Assembly: GCA_934502905.1 (NCBI GenBank) | Contig: CAKSVK010000070.1 | Coordinates: forward strand, 1 to 17,420 | Direction of reading: 5' to 3' | DNA: 17,420 bases | Source of the DNA: an uncultured Chitinophagaceae bacterium | GTDB taxonomy: Bacteria > Bacteroidota > Bacteroidia > Chitinophagales > Chitinophagaceae | Shown here: positions 1 through 7,261 of the stretch, piece after piece | Layout of the letters: every line of letters begins with the position of its first letter | How positions within the stretch are numbered: position 1 is the first letter of the stretch | Position numbers and translations under genes: made by a program | Notes under the pieces: model-generated | The model's database searches: none | The model's input: only the letters and a program-made list of their open reading frames with translations | Told to the model about the DNA's origin: nothing

Positions 1-1216
1 TAAAGGAAGACAAATACAGAGCAGGATAACTTCCTGCCAGTAAGCCGGTAATGACCATGAATGTAAGGCTCAGAAGCCAGAAAGAAGGGCTCTGCCAGGG
101 TATCTGTATTTTTTTGCCGGCCACTTCGTTAAAGAACGGTAAGAGAAGCATAACCAGGAGTAACGCCAAAACAAAGGCAAGCACCACAACCAGGTATGAT
201 TCTGCAAAAAAACGTCCTATAAGCTGCCAGCGGAAGGAGCCTACCGTTTTCCGTATGCCCACTTCTTTGGCTCTTTTTTCGCTTCTGGCAGTTGACAGGT
301 TCATAAAATTAATACAGGCCAGTAACAAAACAAACAGGCCGATCATACTGAACAGCTTCACATAACGGATATTTCCTCCCGTATTTATCCCGTCTTTAAA
401 TTCGCCATACAGGTTCCATTTACTCATGGGATGCAAAAAAACAACCCATTGGGACTTTTGCTGGTCTTCACCTACATTATCCAGCTTTACATTTTTTATT
501 TTAGCAGAAACCAGGTCCAGGTCTGCATTATCGGCCAACTGAGCAAACGTTTGGGTAAAGTTACTTCCCCAGGGATTGGTCATGGTTTTTACCCATGGGT
601 TTTGAATAACCCACAGGTCCCAGGGCATGATAATTTTGACTCCCCGAAACGAAGTATTGTCCGGAATATCTTCGTAGACACCGGTTACTTTTACATTATA
701 CAGCTTATCGAATCCTATGGTTTTATTAAGCGGATCCTCCTTGCCAAATATGGATTCCGCTACGGAGGCAGAAAGAAGGATAGAATGAGCATCTGTCAAA
801 CCCGCACGACTCCCCTTCAGCATTTTGAGCGACAGCATATCCGGTGCGCCGGACTCAAAAAACATCCCTTCATACACCAGGTGCCTGTCTCCCATCGAAA
901 TCATGTGTGGACCCAGCCATGAAGCCTGTACCACATGCTTAAAATCGCTGCCATACCGTGCACGGAGCTCAGGGCCCATAGCAGCCGGGTTAGATGTCTG
1001 CGTACTTATCTTACCATTGAAATTGGCGTGCTGCATTACCTGCACAATGCGGTCATAGTTTTGATAATATTTGTTAAATGCCAGTTCATCATACACCCAT
1101 AGTCCGATCAGCATGGCCACAGCCATACCCACGGCCAACCCACCCACATTGATGGCACTATATCCTTTGCTCCTGGAAAGGCTGCGAAAGGCAATTTTGA
1201 AATAATTTTTTATCAT
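1..1216 (-). CDS. FtsX/MacB-like permease, N-terminal half (runs off the left edge)
   Basis: Reading the minus strand from the ATG at 1216-1214 gives 405 uninterrupted codons, to base 2, with no stop; the C-terminal half lies outside the window. The protein begins MIKNYFKIAFRSLSRSK and has a membrane helix at about residues 20-41, then VYDEL. A MacB-like outer domain spans about 45-285 and ends in KWNLYGEFKDGINTGG (266-281), the group I mark. Helix 2 (286-303) runs into CINFMNLSTARSEKRAKEVG (301-320), the FtsX-family signature. Helix 3 (340-361) and helix 4 (379-397) follow, then SYPALYLSSF. Family knowledge: MacB_PCD plus FtsX proteins are inner-membrane subunits that normally work with a separate ATPase, moving substrates or transmitting mechanical force across the envelope. 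The substrate cannot be read from sequence. The N-terminus (KIAFRSLS) resembles the group II gene at 9861-12272, although the rest of the protein is group I. No Shine-Dalgarno is evident. Confidence 0.93.
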   Translation of the reverse strand, partial: MIKNYFKIAFRSLSRSKGYSAINVGGLAVGMAVAMLIGLWVYDELAFNKYYQNYDRIVQVMQHANFNGKISTQTSNPAAMGPELRARYGSDFKHVVQASWLGPHMISMGDRHLVYEGMFFESGAPDMLSLKMLKGSRAGLTDAHSILLSASVAESIFGKEDPLNKTIGFDKLYNVKVTGVYEDIPDNTSFRGVKIIMPWDLWVIQNPWVKTMTNPWGSNFTQTFAQLADNADLDLVSAKIKNVKLDNVGEDQQKSQWVVFLHPMSKWNLYGEFKDGINTGGNIRYVKLFSMIGLFVLLLACINFMNLSTARSEKRAKEVGIRKTVGSFRWQLIGRFFAESYLVVVLAFVLALLLVMLLLPFFNEVAGKKIQIPWQSPSFWLLSLTFMVITGLLAGSYPALYLSSF

Positions 1217-1249
1217 CAGTTTCTATTTTTTGTTTTAGTCATGGGGCCA

Positions 1250-1316
1250 CCTCACCCTCGTTCCTTCTCCTTTATAAGAAGAGGAACGGTACCATAGAAC
1301 TGTTCCCAACTATAAA
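1250..1316 (-). repeat. Intergenic element copy A1 (short)
   Basis: This copy starts CCTCACCCTCG and continues through a stem (GTTCCT / AGGAAC, 1260-1287 region) to ACGGTACCATAGAACTG. It is truncated after the TTCCCAACTATAAA part and is followed at once by copy A2. It is the copy closest to the start codon at 1216. It is less conserved than copies F2 or D1. Confidence 0.6.
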
Positions 1317-1421
1317 GCCTATCCCTCCTTCTCCCTTTCCTAAAGAAAGGAAGCGGTACTACAGAATAAAATCAAGCTATATCATTACCACATCATCTAT
1401 AAAATAAATCCCAACAAGGCA
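1317..1421 (-). repeat. Intergenic element copy A2
   Basis: The hairpin arms are CCTTTC (1334-1339) and GAAAGG (1345-1350) with a 5-base loop, then CGGTACTACAGAATAAAATC and one 38-base-type unit containing TACCACATCATCTATAAAA. The arm sequence differs from the CCTCTCC type in other copies while keeping pairing. Confidence 0.7.
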
Positions 1422-1541
1422 GCCTCACCCCCGCCACGGCGGGCAAGCTCCTATCCCTCTCCGAAGGAAAGGGAGCGGCGCTGTAGAATAATTCCAAACT
1501 TTTTTTCTTCCATTTCAGCTACAAAATATATCCGAACAATT
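1422..1541 (-). repeat. Intergenic element copy A3, with the CGGCGGG insertion
   Basis: It begins GCCTCACCC and carries an insertion of about 18-20 bases, CCGCCACGGCGGGCAAGCTC, also found in copies B1 and D1. In this copy the insertion contains the perfect palindrome arms CCCGC / GCGGG. The usual CCCTCTCC / GGAAAGGG hairpin follows, then GTAGAATAATTCC. Confidence 0.72.
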
Positions 1542-1622
1542 CGTTTAATATTTGTATGCACTTTTGCATTCACAACCTCCGGTTCGCTGCATTGCATCAA
1601 CCCGGTTTTAACTTAGGCACCC

Positions 1623-1641
1623 CTCTTCCCAAAGGGAAGAG
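1623..1641 (-). terminator. Stop-proximal hairpin, possible terminator or 3' stabiliser
   Basis: CTCTTCCC (1623-1630) pairs perfectly with GGGAAGAG (1634-1641) across a 3-base loop, 21 bases past the stop codon of the gene at 1663-4038 in the direction of transcription. There is no T tract after it on the transcribed strand, so a classical intrinsic terminator is doubtful; it could equally protect the 3' end or attenuate read-through into the next permease gene. Confidence 0.4.
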
Positions 1642-1662
1642 AGGACAGGGGAGAGAGGCTGC

Positions 1663-4038
1663 TTATTCCGTCCTTAATGCTTTCACCGGGTTTGCCAGCG
1701 CTGCTTTGACTGCCTGGAAGCTGATAGTAAATACAGCTATTCCTATCGCAATAAGCCCTGCCGCAACAAACAATCCCCAACCGATATTCGTTTTATATGC
1801 AAAATTCTCCAGCCATTTATCCATAGCATACCAGGCAAGGGGAACAGCTATCACAATAGCAAGGATAACCAGCAGGATGAAATCTTTTCCTAAAAGCTTA
1901 ACAATATTTGCCACGCTGGCACCTAACACTTTTCTTACGCCAATTTCTTTTGTCTTCAATTGCGCTGAATAAGTTGCCAATGCAAAAAGTCCGAGACACG
2001 AAATAAAAATAGCTATCCCCGCAAAAATGCTGAAAAGCTGCTGAGAGCGGTTTTCGGAACGGTATAATTCGTCGAATTTCGCATCCAGGAAATTATACGC
2101 AAACGGTGTTTCTGAAGGATATCTTTTACAGATGTCTTCTACCGCCTGTATCGCCTCCCGGGCACCAGCTCCCGTTGTTTTCACATACAGGGTACCTTTC
2201 CAACGGCTGGTCCAGAATACCATCGGACCTATTTTTTCCCGCAAAGATTTAAAGTTGAAGTCTTTCAATACCCCCTTAATAACACCCGGCGTTTCATGAA
2301 GGCTCATCCTTTTTCCTACATAAGGAGGTTGTAATCCCATTTCCCTGGCAAGGGTTTCATTAATAATAAAAGCAGCGGTATCTGAAGGTGTACCGGCAAA
2401 ATTTTCTCCTTCCAAAAAAGTAAAATTCATCAGGGGAATAAATTCCTTATCCACACTTGCACGTCCTGTTATCATGTGCAGGTCTGCAGGCTTGCCGGGC
2501 CAATCTATATCTCCTGTTGCATTCCCAAAATTCGTGATATCATACACACCTGAAACAGATGCTCCAAGTATACCCGGACTTCCGGACAGCTCTTTTTTAA
2601 TGACATCCGCATGGTTCACAGCATCCCCGTTTAGCTGTACGACAAACACATGCTCTTTATCATAACCCGGGTTCATCGTCCTTATATATTTTATTTGCCC
2701 GCTGATTACCAGCGTACAGATAATCAACATTACTGATATGGTAAACTGAAATATGACCAGTATTTTACGCAACAGGATATTGGATACAGATTGATTGATC
2801 TTTCCCTTCAGTGATTGAATAGGTTTGAAGGATGACAGATGCAACGCCGGATATATTGAAGCCAGCATAAGTGTTCCAATTATAGCAGCGGTTATTAACA
2901 ACCAGACAATGGGATTTGCCAGCGAAAAAACGATCGATTTACCGGAAATGTTATTGTATGCGGGCACCAGCAACCAGGTAAACAATAATGCTGCCACCCC
3001 GGCAATGAGAAATATCACCATAGTTTCCGTCGCAAACTGAAAAAACAACTGTGCTTTCGATGCCCCCACTATTTTTCGCATGCTTACCTCTTTTGCCCTG
3101 GACATTGCCCTAGCCGTGGAAAGGTTTACATAGTTGATGGCTGCAATTACCAGTAATAAGATGGTGATAACGCTGAATACCTGTACCATCCGTAAAGCGG
3201 ATTTGTTTCCGTCTGCCGAAATCAAATGCATATCCGCCAGCGGTTGAAGCATAAATATTGTCTGGCTTGTGCCATTCCGCACATCTTTATATTTCTGGCT
3301 CAGGGCACTTCCAATACCTGTTGCGTCCGTACCAGGCTGCAGCTTCACAAATGTGTTGAATGCATAGTTACCCAGATCTTCATCTATTGTCTTCCAATCA
3401 CCGTTTCCTCCCCAACCGGTAAACATTTTTGCATACCTGCTCATGGGGAACAGCGCATCAAAACGCAAAGAAGAATTAAGCGGAAAATCTTCCAGGATAC
3501 CGGATACCATAAACTGCATTGAATCCTGCATCACAATCTTGCCTGTCGCATCGTCTGTACCAAAGATCTTTTTTGCAGTAGACTTCGTCAGCAATACAGA
3601 GTTAATATCGGGCAGGATATTTTGCTCATTACCGGAAAGAATTTTTACATCGAATATTGAAAAAAAACTGCTGTCAACAAACGCGGTATGCAGGTCACTG
3701 ACAGGCTGCTTGTTATCCGGCCGCCGCAGAGAGACTCCCCAGTCATCTTTGATGCGAACGGCTGACTCAATCTGTGGTACGGAACGGGCGTAAACGGATA
3801 AAGGTCCCGGCACACCTGTCCACACCTGTGGTTTTCCACCTACATCAAAATGAGCGCTGAGATGATAGATCCGTTCATAATCTTTATAAAATCTGTCAAA
3901 ACCTTTTTCATCCTGTATCCATAACATCAATAAGATAGCAGTGGTAAGTCCTGTAGCCAAACCCAGCATATTGATACCTGTATAGAATTTATTCTTCCAT
4001 AGATTCCGCCATGCCGTTTTAAAATAGTTTTTGAACAT
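1663..4038 (-). CDS. FtsX/MacB-like permease, group II, 791 aa
   Basis: This complete gene starts at the ATG at 4038-4036. The start is supported by the family-wide opening MFKNYFKTAWRNLWKNK. Membrane helix 1 spans about 19-41. The first outer domain (about 45-280) contains NSSLRFDALFP (188-198) and ends in LQPLADMHL (264-272). Helix 2 (284-302) leads into INYVNLSTARAMSRAKEVSM (301-320). Helices 3-5 lie near 340-362, 376-398 and 424-446, the second outer domain at 450-660 with LKDFNFKSLREKIGPMV (591-607), helix 6 near 668-690, KTKEIGVRKVLGAS (695-708), helices 7-8 near 718-738 and 753-775, and the end is ANPVKALRTE. The first signature is slightly unusual: AAIN instead of ACIN, and VSMRK instead of the common VG(I/V)RK. 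The likely role is the permease half of an ATP-driven envelope transporter or signalling complex; the partner ATPase is not in the window and the substrate is unknown. Confidence 0.95.
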   Translation of the reverse strand: MFKNYFKTAWRNLWKNKFYTGINMLGLATGLTTAILLMLWIQDEKGFDRFYKDYERIYHLSAHFDVGGKPQVWTGVPGPLSVYARSVPQIESAVRIKDDWGVSLRRPDNKQPVSDLHTAFVDSSFFSIFDVKILSGNEQNILPDINSVLLTKSTAKKIFGTDDATGKIVMQDSMQFMVSGILEDFPLNSSLRFDALFPMSRYAKMFTGWGGNGDWKTIDEDLGNYAFNTFVKLQPGTDATGIGSALSQKYKDVRNGTSQTIFMLQPLADMHLISADGNKSALRMVQVFSVITILLLVIAAINYVNLSTARAMSRAKEVSMRKIVGASKAQLFFQFATETMVIFLIAGVAALLFTWLLVPAYNNISGKSIVFSLANPIVWLLITAAIIGTLMLASIYPALHLSSFKPIQSLKGKINQSVSNILLRKILVIFQFTISVMLIICTLVISGQIKYIRTMNPGYDKEHVFVVQLNGDAVNHADVIKKELSGSPGILGASVSGVYDITNFGNATGDIDWPGKPADLHMITGRASVDKEFIPLMNFTFLEGENFAGTPSDTAAFIINETLAREMGLQPPYVGKRMSLHETPGVIKGVLKDFNFKSLREKIGPMVFWTSRWKGTLYVKTTGAGAREAIQAVEDICKRYPSETPFAYNFLDAKFDELYRSENRSQQLFSIFAGIAIFISCLGLFALATYSAQLKTKEIGVRKVLGASVANIVKLLGKDFILLVILAIVIAVPLAWYAMDKWLENFAYKTNIGWGLFVAAGLIAIGIAVFTISFQAVKAALANPVKALRTE

Positions 4039-4056
4039 AGATACAATTTTGATTGC
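4001..4056 (-). repeat. 56-base block identical to 9579-9634, spanning the start codon
   Basis: The 56 bases from AGATTCCGCC to TTTTGATTGC are identical to 9579-9634. They cover the last part of the 5' leader and the first 12 codons. Similarity continues leftward in transcript order (rightward on the plus strand) into the intergenic element copies B1 and D1, while the coding bodies of the two genes are clearly diverged and belong to different groups. Confidence 0.9.
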
Positions 4057-4135
4057 CGATTTATTAGCCTCATCCCCACCACGGCGGGCAAGCTCTTATC
4101 CCTCTAGCTGCGGAGAGAGACGGTGCTATAGAAAA

Positions 4136-4211
4136 AATCTAAACTATATACCTACCACATCAGCCATAGAACAAAGCCAAACTACACGTCTACCACTTCA
4201 TCTACAAAACA
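4136..4211 (-). repeat. Two tandem 38-base units
   Basis: Unit 1 is 4136-4173 and unit 2 is 4174-4211; a third begins at 4212 (AACCCAGACAAAC). Shared landmarks are the CYAAACTA start, TACCACWTCA in the middle and ATAGAACA or ACAAAACA at the end. The same unit occurs once in most other copies of the element, where its ends appear as two CTATAG-AA-TCC stretches 38 bases apart. Confidence 0.75.
4140..4175 (-). promoter_or_regulatory. Promoter-like TTTG / TATATAGTTTA pair inside the element
   Basis: On the minus strand, TTTG (4175-4172) is followed after 21 bases by TATATAGTTTA (4150-4140). The Bacteroidota housekeeping promoter is TTTG near -33 and TAnnTTTG near -7. The match is imperfect, because TA and TTT are separated by three bases rather than two and the final G is A in this copy. 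Other copies (for example F1, F2) keep ATAGTTTG or AAAGTTTG. If used, the transcript would carry the hairpin in its leader of about 95 bases. Confidence 0.3.
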
Positions 4212-4307
4212 AACCCAGACAAACTTTTCCACATCATCGCATTTCTACATTTCCACATTTTTCAAGTTTCCCGGTTACATTTTATAAACCCTCTTTGCAC
4301 TAAGGCA

Positions 4308-4338
4308 CCCCTCTCCCCTGCGGGGCGGAGGTGAGGGG
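4308..4338 (-). terminator. G+C hairpin touching the stop codon of the next gene
   Basis: Outer arms CCCCTC (4308-4313) and GAGGGG (4333-4338) and inner arms CCCC (4315-4318) and GGGG (4322-4325) form a compound hairpin that begins at the base after the stop codon at 4341-4339. No T run follows in the transcript. It occupies the same place as the hairpin at 1623-1641. Confidence 0.4.
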
Positions 4339-6723
4339 CTATTCCGTTCGCAGCGACTTCACCGGGTTTGCCAGCGCCGCTTTAACGGACTGGAAACTAA
4401 CAGTGATCAGTGTAATCAACAACGAGGCCAATACCACCATCGTCATCACACCGATACCGATATCTATTTTATATTCATAATTCTTCAACCATTCGTTCAT
4501 GGCATAATGAGCAACCGGTATTGCTATCGCACAGGCAATGATCACCAGCAGAATAAAATCCCTGGATAACAGCTGCCACAGGCTCAGCACGCTTGCTCCG
4601 AGCACTTTTCGTACTCCAATTTCTTTCACCCGCTGCTCCGCTGTAAAAGACGCCAAACCAAATAACCCGAGGCAGGAAATAAAAATCGCCAATACCGCTA
4701 TCACAGCTGCCAGATTGCCTGCTAATTCTTCATAGTTGAACTTCTGAGCATAATCTTCATCAGCAAAATGGTATTCAAACGGGGAGGCCGGATTAAAACG
4801 TTCAAAAACCGGTTGTATAAGGCTGAGGACCCTGGATGCAGACATGGCAGGATTTAAACGTACCAGCAAATAGCTTACCCACCCTTTATCAAACACTATG
4901 GTAGCCGGGGATATGGGATGGAAGGGTGATTCCATTTGGATATCAGGTATGACGCCAACCACCGTCAACGGTCTTCCATACCATTTTACCATCTCTCCTA
5001 CGGGATGGTCCAACCCCATGCGTTTTACTGCTGCTTCATTTAATATCACAGAATTGGAATCCGAAAAATCCCTGGAGAAATCTCTTCCGTCAATCATCTT
5101 TATCCCCATCGTTTTAATGTAATCATATGTGGTTACAATAGTAGAGAAGCCCACCGTTTTATCTAAAGGCTGACTGTTTTTCCACTCCCATCCATCATTT
5201 CTGCTGTAAACCTGTGTAGGCAATGAGTTGCTTTGGCTTACTGAAAGTACTGCTCCTGTGCCCAGCAACTCGTGCCTGAGCGATTCAAGGTTTTTAGCAA
5301 TATCCGGCGACCAATTTATACTGATCAGGCCTTTACTGTCATACCCAACCGGTTGATTTTTCCCAAACTGGATCTGCTGGTATATGACAATGGTTCCCAT
5401 CATTAATACCACGGAACAGGCAAACTGAGTAACCACCAATATTTTACGGGGAAGGGAACTGCCCCTTCCTGCTTTAAGGTCCCCTTTCAATACACGGACC
5501 GGATTGAAAGAGGAAAGATATAATGCGGGATAACTGCCGGCCAGAAAACCTGTGACAACAGTAAACAGGAGCATCACACACCAAAACAGCGGACTGGCGA
5601 CCTGGAGTGTCATTTCCTTTTCAGTAAGCCTGTTAAAAAAAGGAAGACTCAATGTAACTAACAGGAGCGCCAGCAAGAATGCAACAAATGCTACCAGCAC
5701 AGATTCGGTTAAAAACTGTTTTATCAGGCTCCCTCTCCCTGATCCAACTGCTTTACGCACCCCTACTTCCCGCGCCCTCTTTTCCGAGCGGGCAGTGCTT
5801 AGGTTCATAAAATTGATGCACGCTATCAATAAAACAACAATACCCAATACACCAAAAAGCCGAACGTATTTTATGAACCCGCCTTTGTTCACTCCGTCTT
5901 CAAATACATTGTACAGTCTCCACTTCTTCACAGGATGAACAAACAGTTCGGGTTTAACACTATTCAATGTATTTTCATCGTTAAAATGTGATAACATCAC
6001 ATCTTTTATCTTCCTGTTTATTTCCTTTTCACTCACACTATTATTCAACTGCACAAATACCTGCCACGAATTATTCGCCCAATTCTCTTTGTGGTAAAGC
6101 TTTACATAGTCATACGTTTCGACCAGTTTTATGGGAAGGAGATAATCAAAACGCAGAGAGCTGTTTTGTGGCTGAACAGGAACCACTGCCGTTACTTTTA
6201 AGGTAGTTGTATTATCGAGCCTGATCATCTTTCCGACCGGATCTTCCTTACCAAACAGCGCCCCGGCCGTTTCATCCGTCAATACAATCGAGTACGGGTC
6301 CAATAGCGGGTTCTTATTACCTTTCAATACATTCAGTGAAAACATATCAACGGCATCTTCTCCTATGTAATGTCCCAACCGGGATATCTTCTTATCACCA
6401 TACATCAACGAGGATTTGTTGCCACCCCAATCGCAGAGCGCTACGAATTTAAAATCAGGATATTTCGCCTTCAGTTCAGCCGCCAACGGAAAAGGTAAAG
6501 CCCGCTGTGCGCCACGCCTGCCCTCATTTGTCTGGTACATCATCACCCTGTACAGGTGATCTTTATTTTCAAAGTGATCGTTTGCGCTCAGCTCATCGTA
6601 CATCCATAAACCAATGATCATAGCCACCGCCATACCTGCCGCCAGCCCTGCTATATTAATAAAGGAATATACCTTGTTTTTTACAAGGTTTCTCCATGCT
6701 GCCTTTAAGTAGTTTCCAAACAT
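4339..6723 (-). CDS. FtsX/MacB-like permease, group I, 794 aa
   Basis: The start was placed at the ATG at 6723-6721 because it gives the conserved opening MFGNYLKAAWRNLVKNK; a TTG nine bases upstream would add only MHF and fits the family less well. Helix 1 lies near 18-41 (GLAAGMAVAMIIGLWMYDEL region). The first outer domain runs to about 285 and includes NSSLRFDYLLP and HPVKKWRLYNVFEDGVNKGG (263-282), the group I mark. Helix 2 is followed by CINFMNLSTARSEKRAREVG (302-321), then helices 3-5. The second outer domain contains IPDIQMESPFHPISP, the group I variant. Helix 6 is followed by QRVKEIGVRKVLGAS, helices 7-8 and ANPVKSLRTE. It is complete and in one frame. The predicted location is the inner membrane with two large loops facing the periplasm. 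Function beyond 'permease of an ATP-driven envelope complex' is not visible. Confidence 0.95.
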   Translation of the reverse strand: MFGNYLKAAWRNLVKNKVYSFINIAGLAAGMAVAMIIGLWMYDELSANDHFENKDHLYRVMMYQTNEGRRGAQRALPFPLAAELKAKYPDFKFVALCDWGGNKSSLMYGDKKISRLGHYIGEDAVDMFSLNVLKGNKNPLLDPYSIVLTDETAGALFGKEDPVGKMIRLDNTTTLKVTAVVPVQPQNSSLRFDYLLPIKLVETYDYVKLYHKENWANNSWQVFVQLNNSVSEKEINRKIKDVMLSHFNDENTLNSVKPELFVHPVKKWRLYNVFEDGVNKGGFIKYVRLFGVLGIVVLLIACINFMNLSTARSEKRAREVGVRKAVGSGRGSLIKQFLTESVLVAFVAFLLALLLVTLSLPFFNRLTEKEMTLQVASPLFWCVMLLFTVVTGFLAGSYPALYLSSFNPVRVLKGDLKAGRGSSLPRKILVVTQFACSVVLMMGTIVIYQQIQFGKNQPVGYDSKGLISINWSPDIAKNLESLRHELLGTGAVLSVSQSNSLPTQVYSRNDGWEWKNSQPLDKTVGFSTIVTTYDYIKTMGIKMIDGRDFSRDFSDSNSVILNEAAVKRMGLDHPVGEMVKWYGRPLTVVGVIPDIQMESPFHPISPATIVFDKGWVSYLLVRLNPAMSASRVLSLIQPVFERFNPASPFEYHFADEDYAQKFNYEELAGNLAAVIAVLAIFISCLGLFGLASFTAEQRVKEIGVRKVLGASVLSLWQLLSRDFILLVIIACAIAIPVAHYAMNEWLKNYEYKIDIGIGVMTMVVLASLLITLITVSFQSVKAALANPVKSLRTE

Positions 6724-6765
6724 AAAATGCAATCGCTGATTTTTGATTTACTGATTTTTGATTGA

Positions 6766-6854
6766 CCTCGCCCTTCTTCTTTCTCTCCTCTCAAGGTTCG
6801 ATGCCAGGCGAGGTGGCGGTGCGCAGAACAAACCCAGGCTACATACCTATCACT
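6766..6854 (-). repeat. Intergenic element copy C1 (degenerate)
   Basis: CCTCGCCCTTCTTC, a pyrimidine-rich arm, GGCGGTGCGCAGAACAAACC and CTACATACCTATCACTTCA align in order with the element, but the hairpin arms are diverged and the middle is expanded (CCAGGCGAGGTGG). It was called on the order of landmarks rather than on close identity. Confidence 0.45.
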
Positions 6855-6856
6855 TC

Positions 6857-6926
6857 AACCCCCTCTCCTTTCCCTCAGAGAATGACGGCGCAATAAACAC
6901 TCCTTAACTTCATACCTACCGTATCA
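6857..6926 (-). repeat. Intergenic element copy C2 (degenerate)
   Basis: AACCCCCTCTCC, CAGAGAATGACGGCGCAATA and CATACCTACCGTATCA follow the element's order of landmarks. The hairpin is poor and the part resembling the 38-base unit is shortened. Confidence 0.45.
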
Positions 6927-7030
6927 GCCTCACCCTCTTATCCCTCTCCCTGCTGCAGAGAGAAACGGTACTATAGAATAATTCCAATCTTTTAGTTCTT
7001 CCACATCATCATCAACACACATCCAAACAG
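6927..7030 (-). repeat. Intergenic element copy C3
   Basis: This clear copy reads GCCTCACCCTCTTATCC, arms CTCTC / GAGAG, then ACGGTACTATAGAATAATTC. Its 29 bases at 6980-7008 are identical to 9713-9741 in copy D1 and differ from the usual CCAAACTATATACC text, so C3 and D1 share a sub-type in this half. Confidence 0.78.
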
Positions 7031-7071
7031 AACGTTTCCTGTTTTCATATTCTCACACTTTCACATTTCCA

Positions 7072-7170
7072 GCCTCACCCTCTTTCCCTCTCCCTCTATG
7101 GAAAGGGACGGTGCTGTTGAACAATTCCCAGCTACATATCGATCACATCCTCTATAGTACAAATCCACAT
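7072..7170 (-). repeat. Intergenic element copy C4
   Basis: This clear copy reads GCCTCACCCTC, arms CCCTCTCC / GGAAAGGG (one mismatch), ACGGTGCTGTTGAACAATTC, then one 38-base-type unit ending CTATAGTACAAATCC. On the minus strand TTTG (7163-7160) sits 21 bases before TATGTAGCTG, the same spacing as in B1 but with a poorer second box. Confidence 0.78.
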
Positions 7171-7239
7171 ATGCGCTCTCCCATTTCTACATCCCCAACT
7201 CTCCTTCTTCATTTTATAAACCGTCCTTGAATTTGAGTG

Positions 7240-7254
7240 CCCGCCCCCTGCGGG
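7240..7254 (-). terminator. Small stop-proximal hairpin
   Basis: CCCGC (7240-7244) pairs with GCGGG (7250-7254) across a 5-base loop, 7 bases past the stop codon at 7264-7262. It is shorter than its counterparts after the genes at 1663 and 4339 and again lacks a following T run in the transcript. Confidence 0.3.
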
Positions 7255-7261
7255 ATGAGGG

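Larger units (their letters stand above)
1217..1662. other. Gap of 446 bases: three tandem copies of the intergenic element and a stop-proximal hairpin
   Basis: No credible gene lies here. A plus-strand reading frame at 1556-1972 crosses into the coding strand of the neighbouring permease and has no family resemblance. The gap holds, from left to right, three successive copies of the array-wide element (from 1250, 1317 and 1422), an A/T-rich stretch at about 1500-1600, and a perfect 8-base-pair hairpin at 1623-1641 just after the stop codon of the upstream gene. Confidence 0.8.
4067..4220 (-). repeat. Intergenic element copy B1, with the CGGCGGG insertion
   Basis: It begins GCCTCATCC and contains CCACCACGGCGGGCAAGCTC, which matches copies A3 and D1, then GCGGAGAGAGACGG and GTGCTATAGAA. 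The hairpin arms are weaker here (CTCT / AGAG). It lies 29 bases upstream of the start codon at 4038. Confidence 0.8.
4039..4338. other. Gap of 300 bases: leader, element copy B1, 38-base tandem units, 3' hairpin
   Basis: It contains no gene. In transcript order from 4338 it holds a G+C hairpin touching the upstream stop codon, an ACATTTCC/TTTCTACA-rich stretch (4225-4285), 38-base units (4136-4211), the element hairpin and a short A/T-rich leader. The plus-strand frame at 4031-4303 is a chance frame through this repeat. Confidence 0.8.
6724..7261. other. Gap of 538 bases, the longest: up to four element copies
   Basis: No gene is seen. The gap holds two degenerate copies (6766-6854 and 6857-6926) and two clear ones (6927-7030 and 7072-7170), separated by A/C/T-rich stretches with CACATTTCC-type text. 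The 3' end has a short hairpin (7240-7254) near the upstream stop codon. The leader directly before the start codon contains CTGATTTTTGATT-like text twice (6737-6763 region). Confidence 0.75.

Noticed and set aside
50..130. Apparent frameshift in the left-edge permease just before SYPALYLSSF.
   Set aside because: Re-reading base by base gives IPWQSPSFWLLSLTFMVITG in one frame; the first impression was a miscounted base.
51..1058. Plus-strand reading frames at 51-365, 431-922 and 825-1058 that might look like genes in the left edge.
   Set aside because: The minus strand across the same bases is an uninterrupted permease frame with clear family motifs; the plus-strand frames show no recognisable composition or motif and are shadows.
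4136..4225. CRISPR-like array in the 38-base repeats.
   Set aside because: Units are directly adjacent with no unique spacers, only two to three in a row, and lie in a gene leader without cas genes.
6724..6732. TTG at 6732 as an earlier start for the gene at 4339-6723.
   Set aside because: It adds only three residues before the conserved MFxNYxKxAWRN opening; the ATG at 6723 fits the family.
7215..7235. Second fossil gene end (AAGGACGG near 7220, resembling LRTE codons).
   Set aside because: The aligned position in the gap at 4285 shows the same GGTTTATAAAATG frame of text without the coding resemblance, so it is part of the general intergenic sequence.
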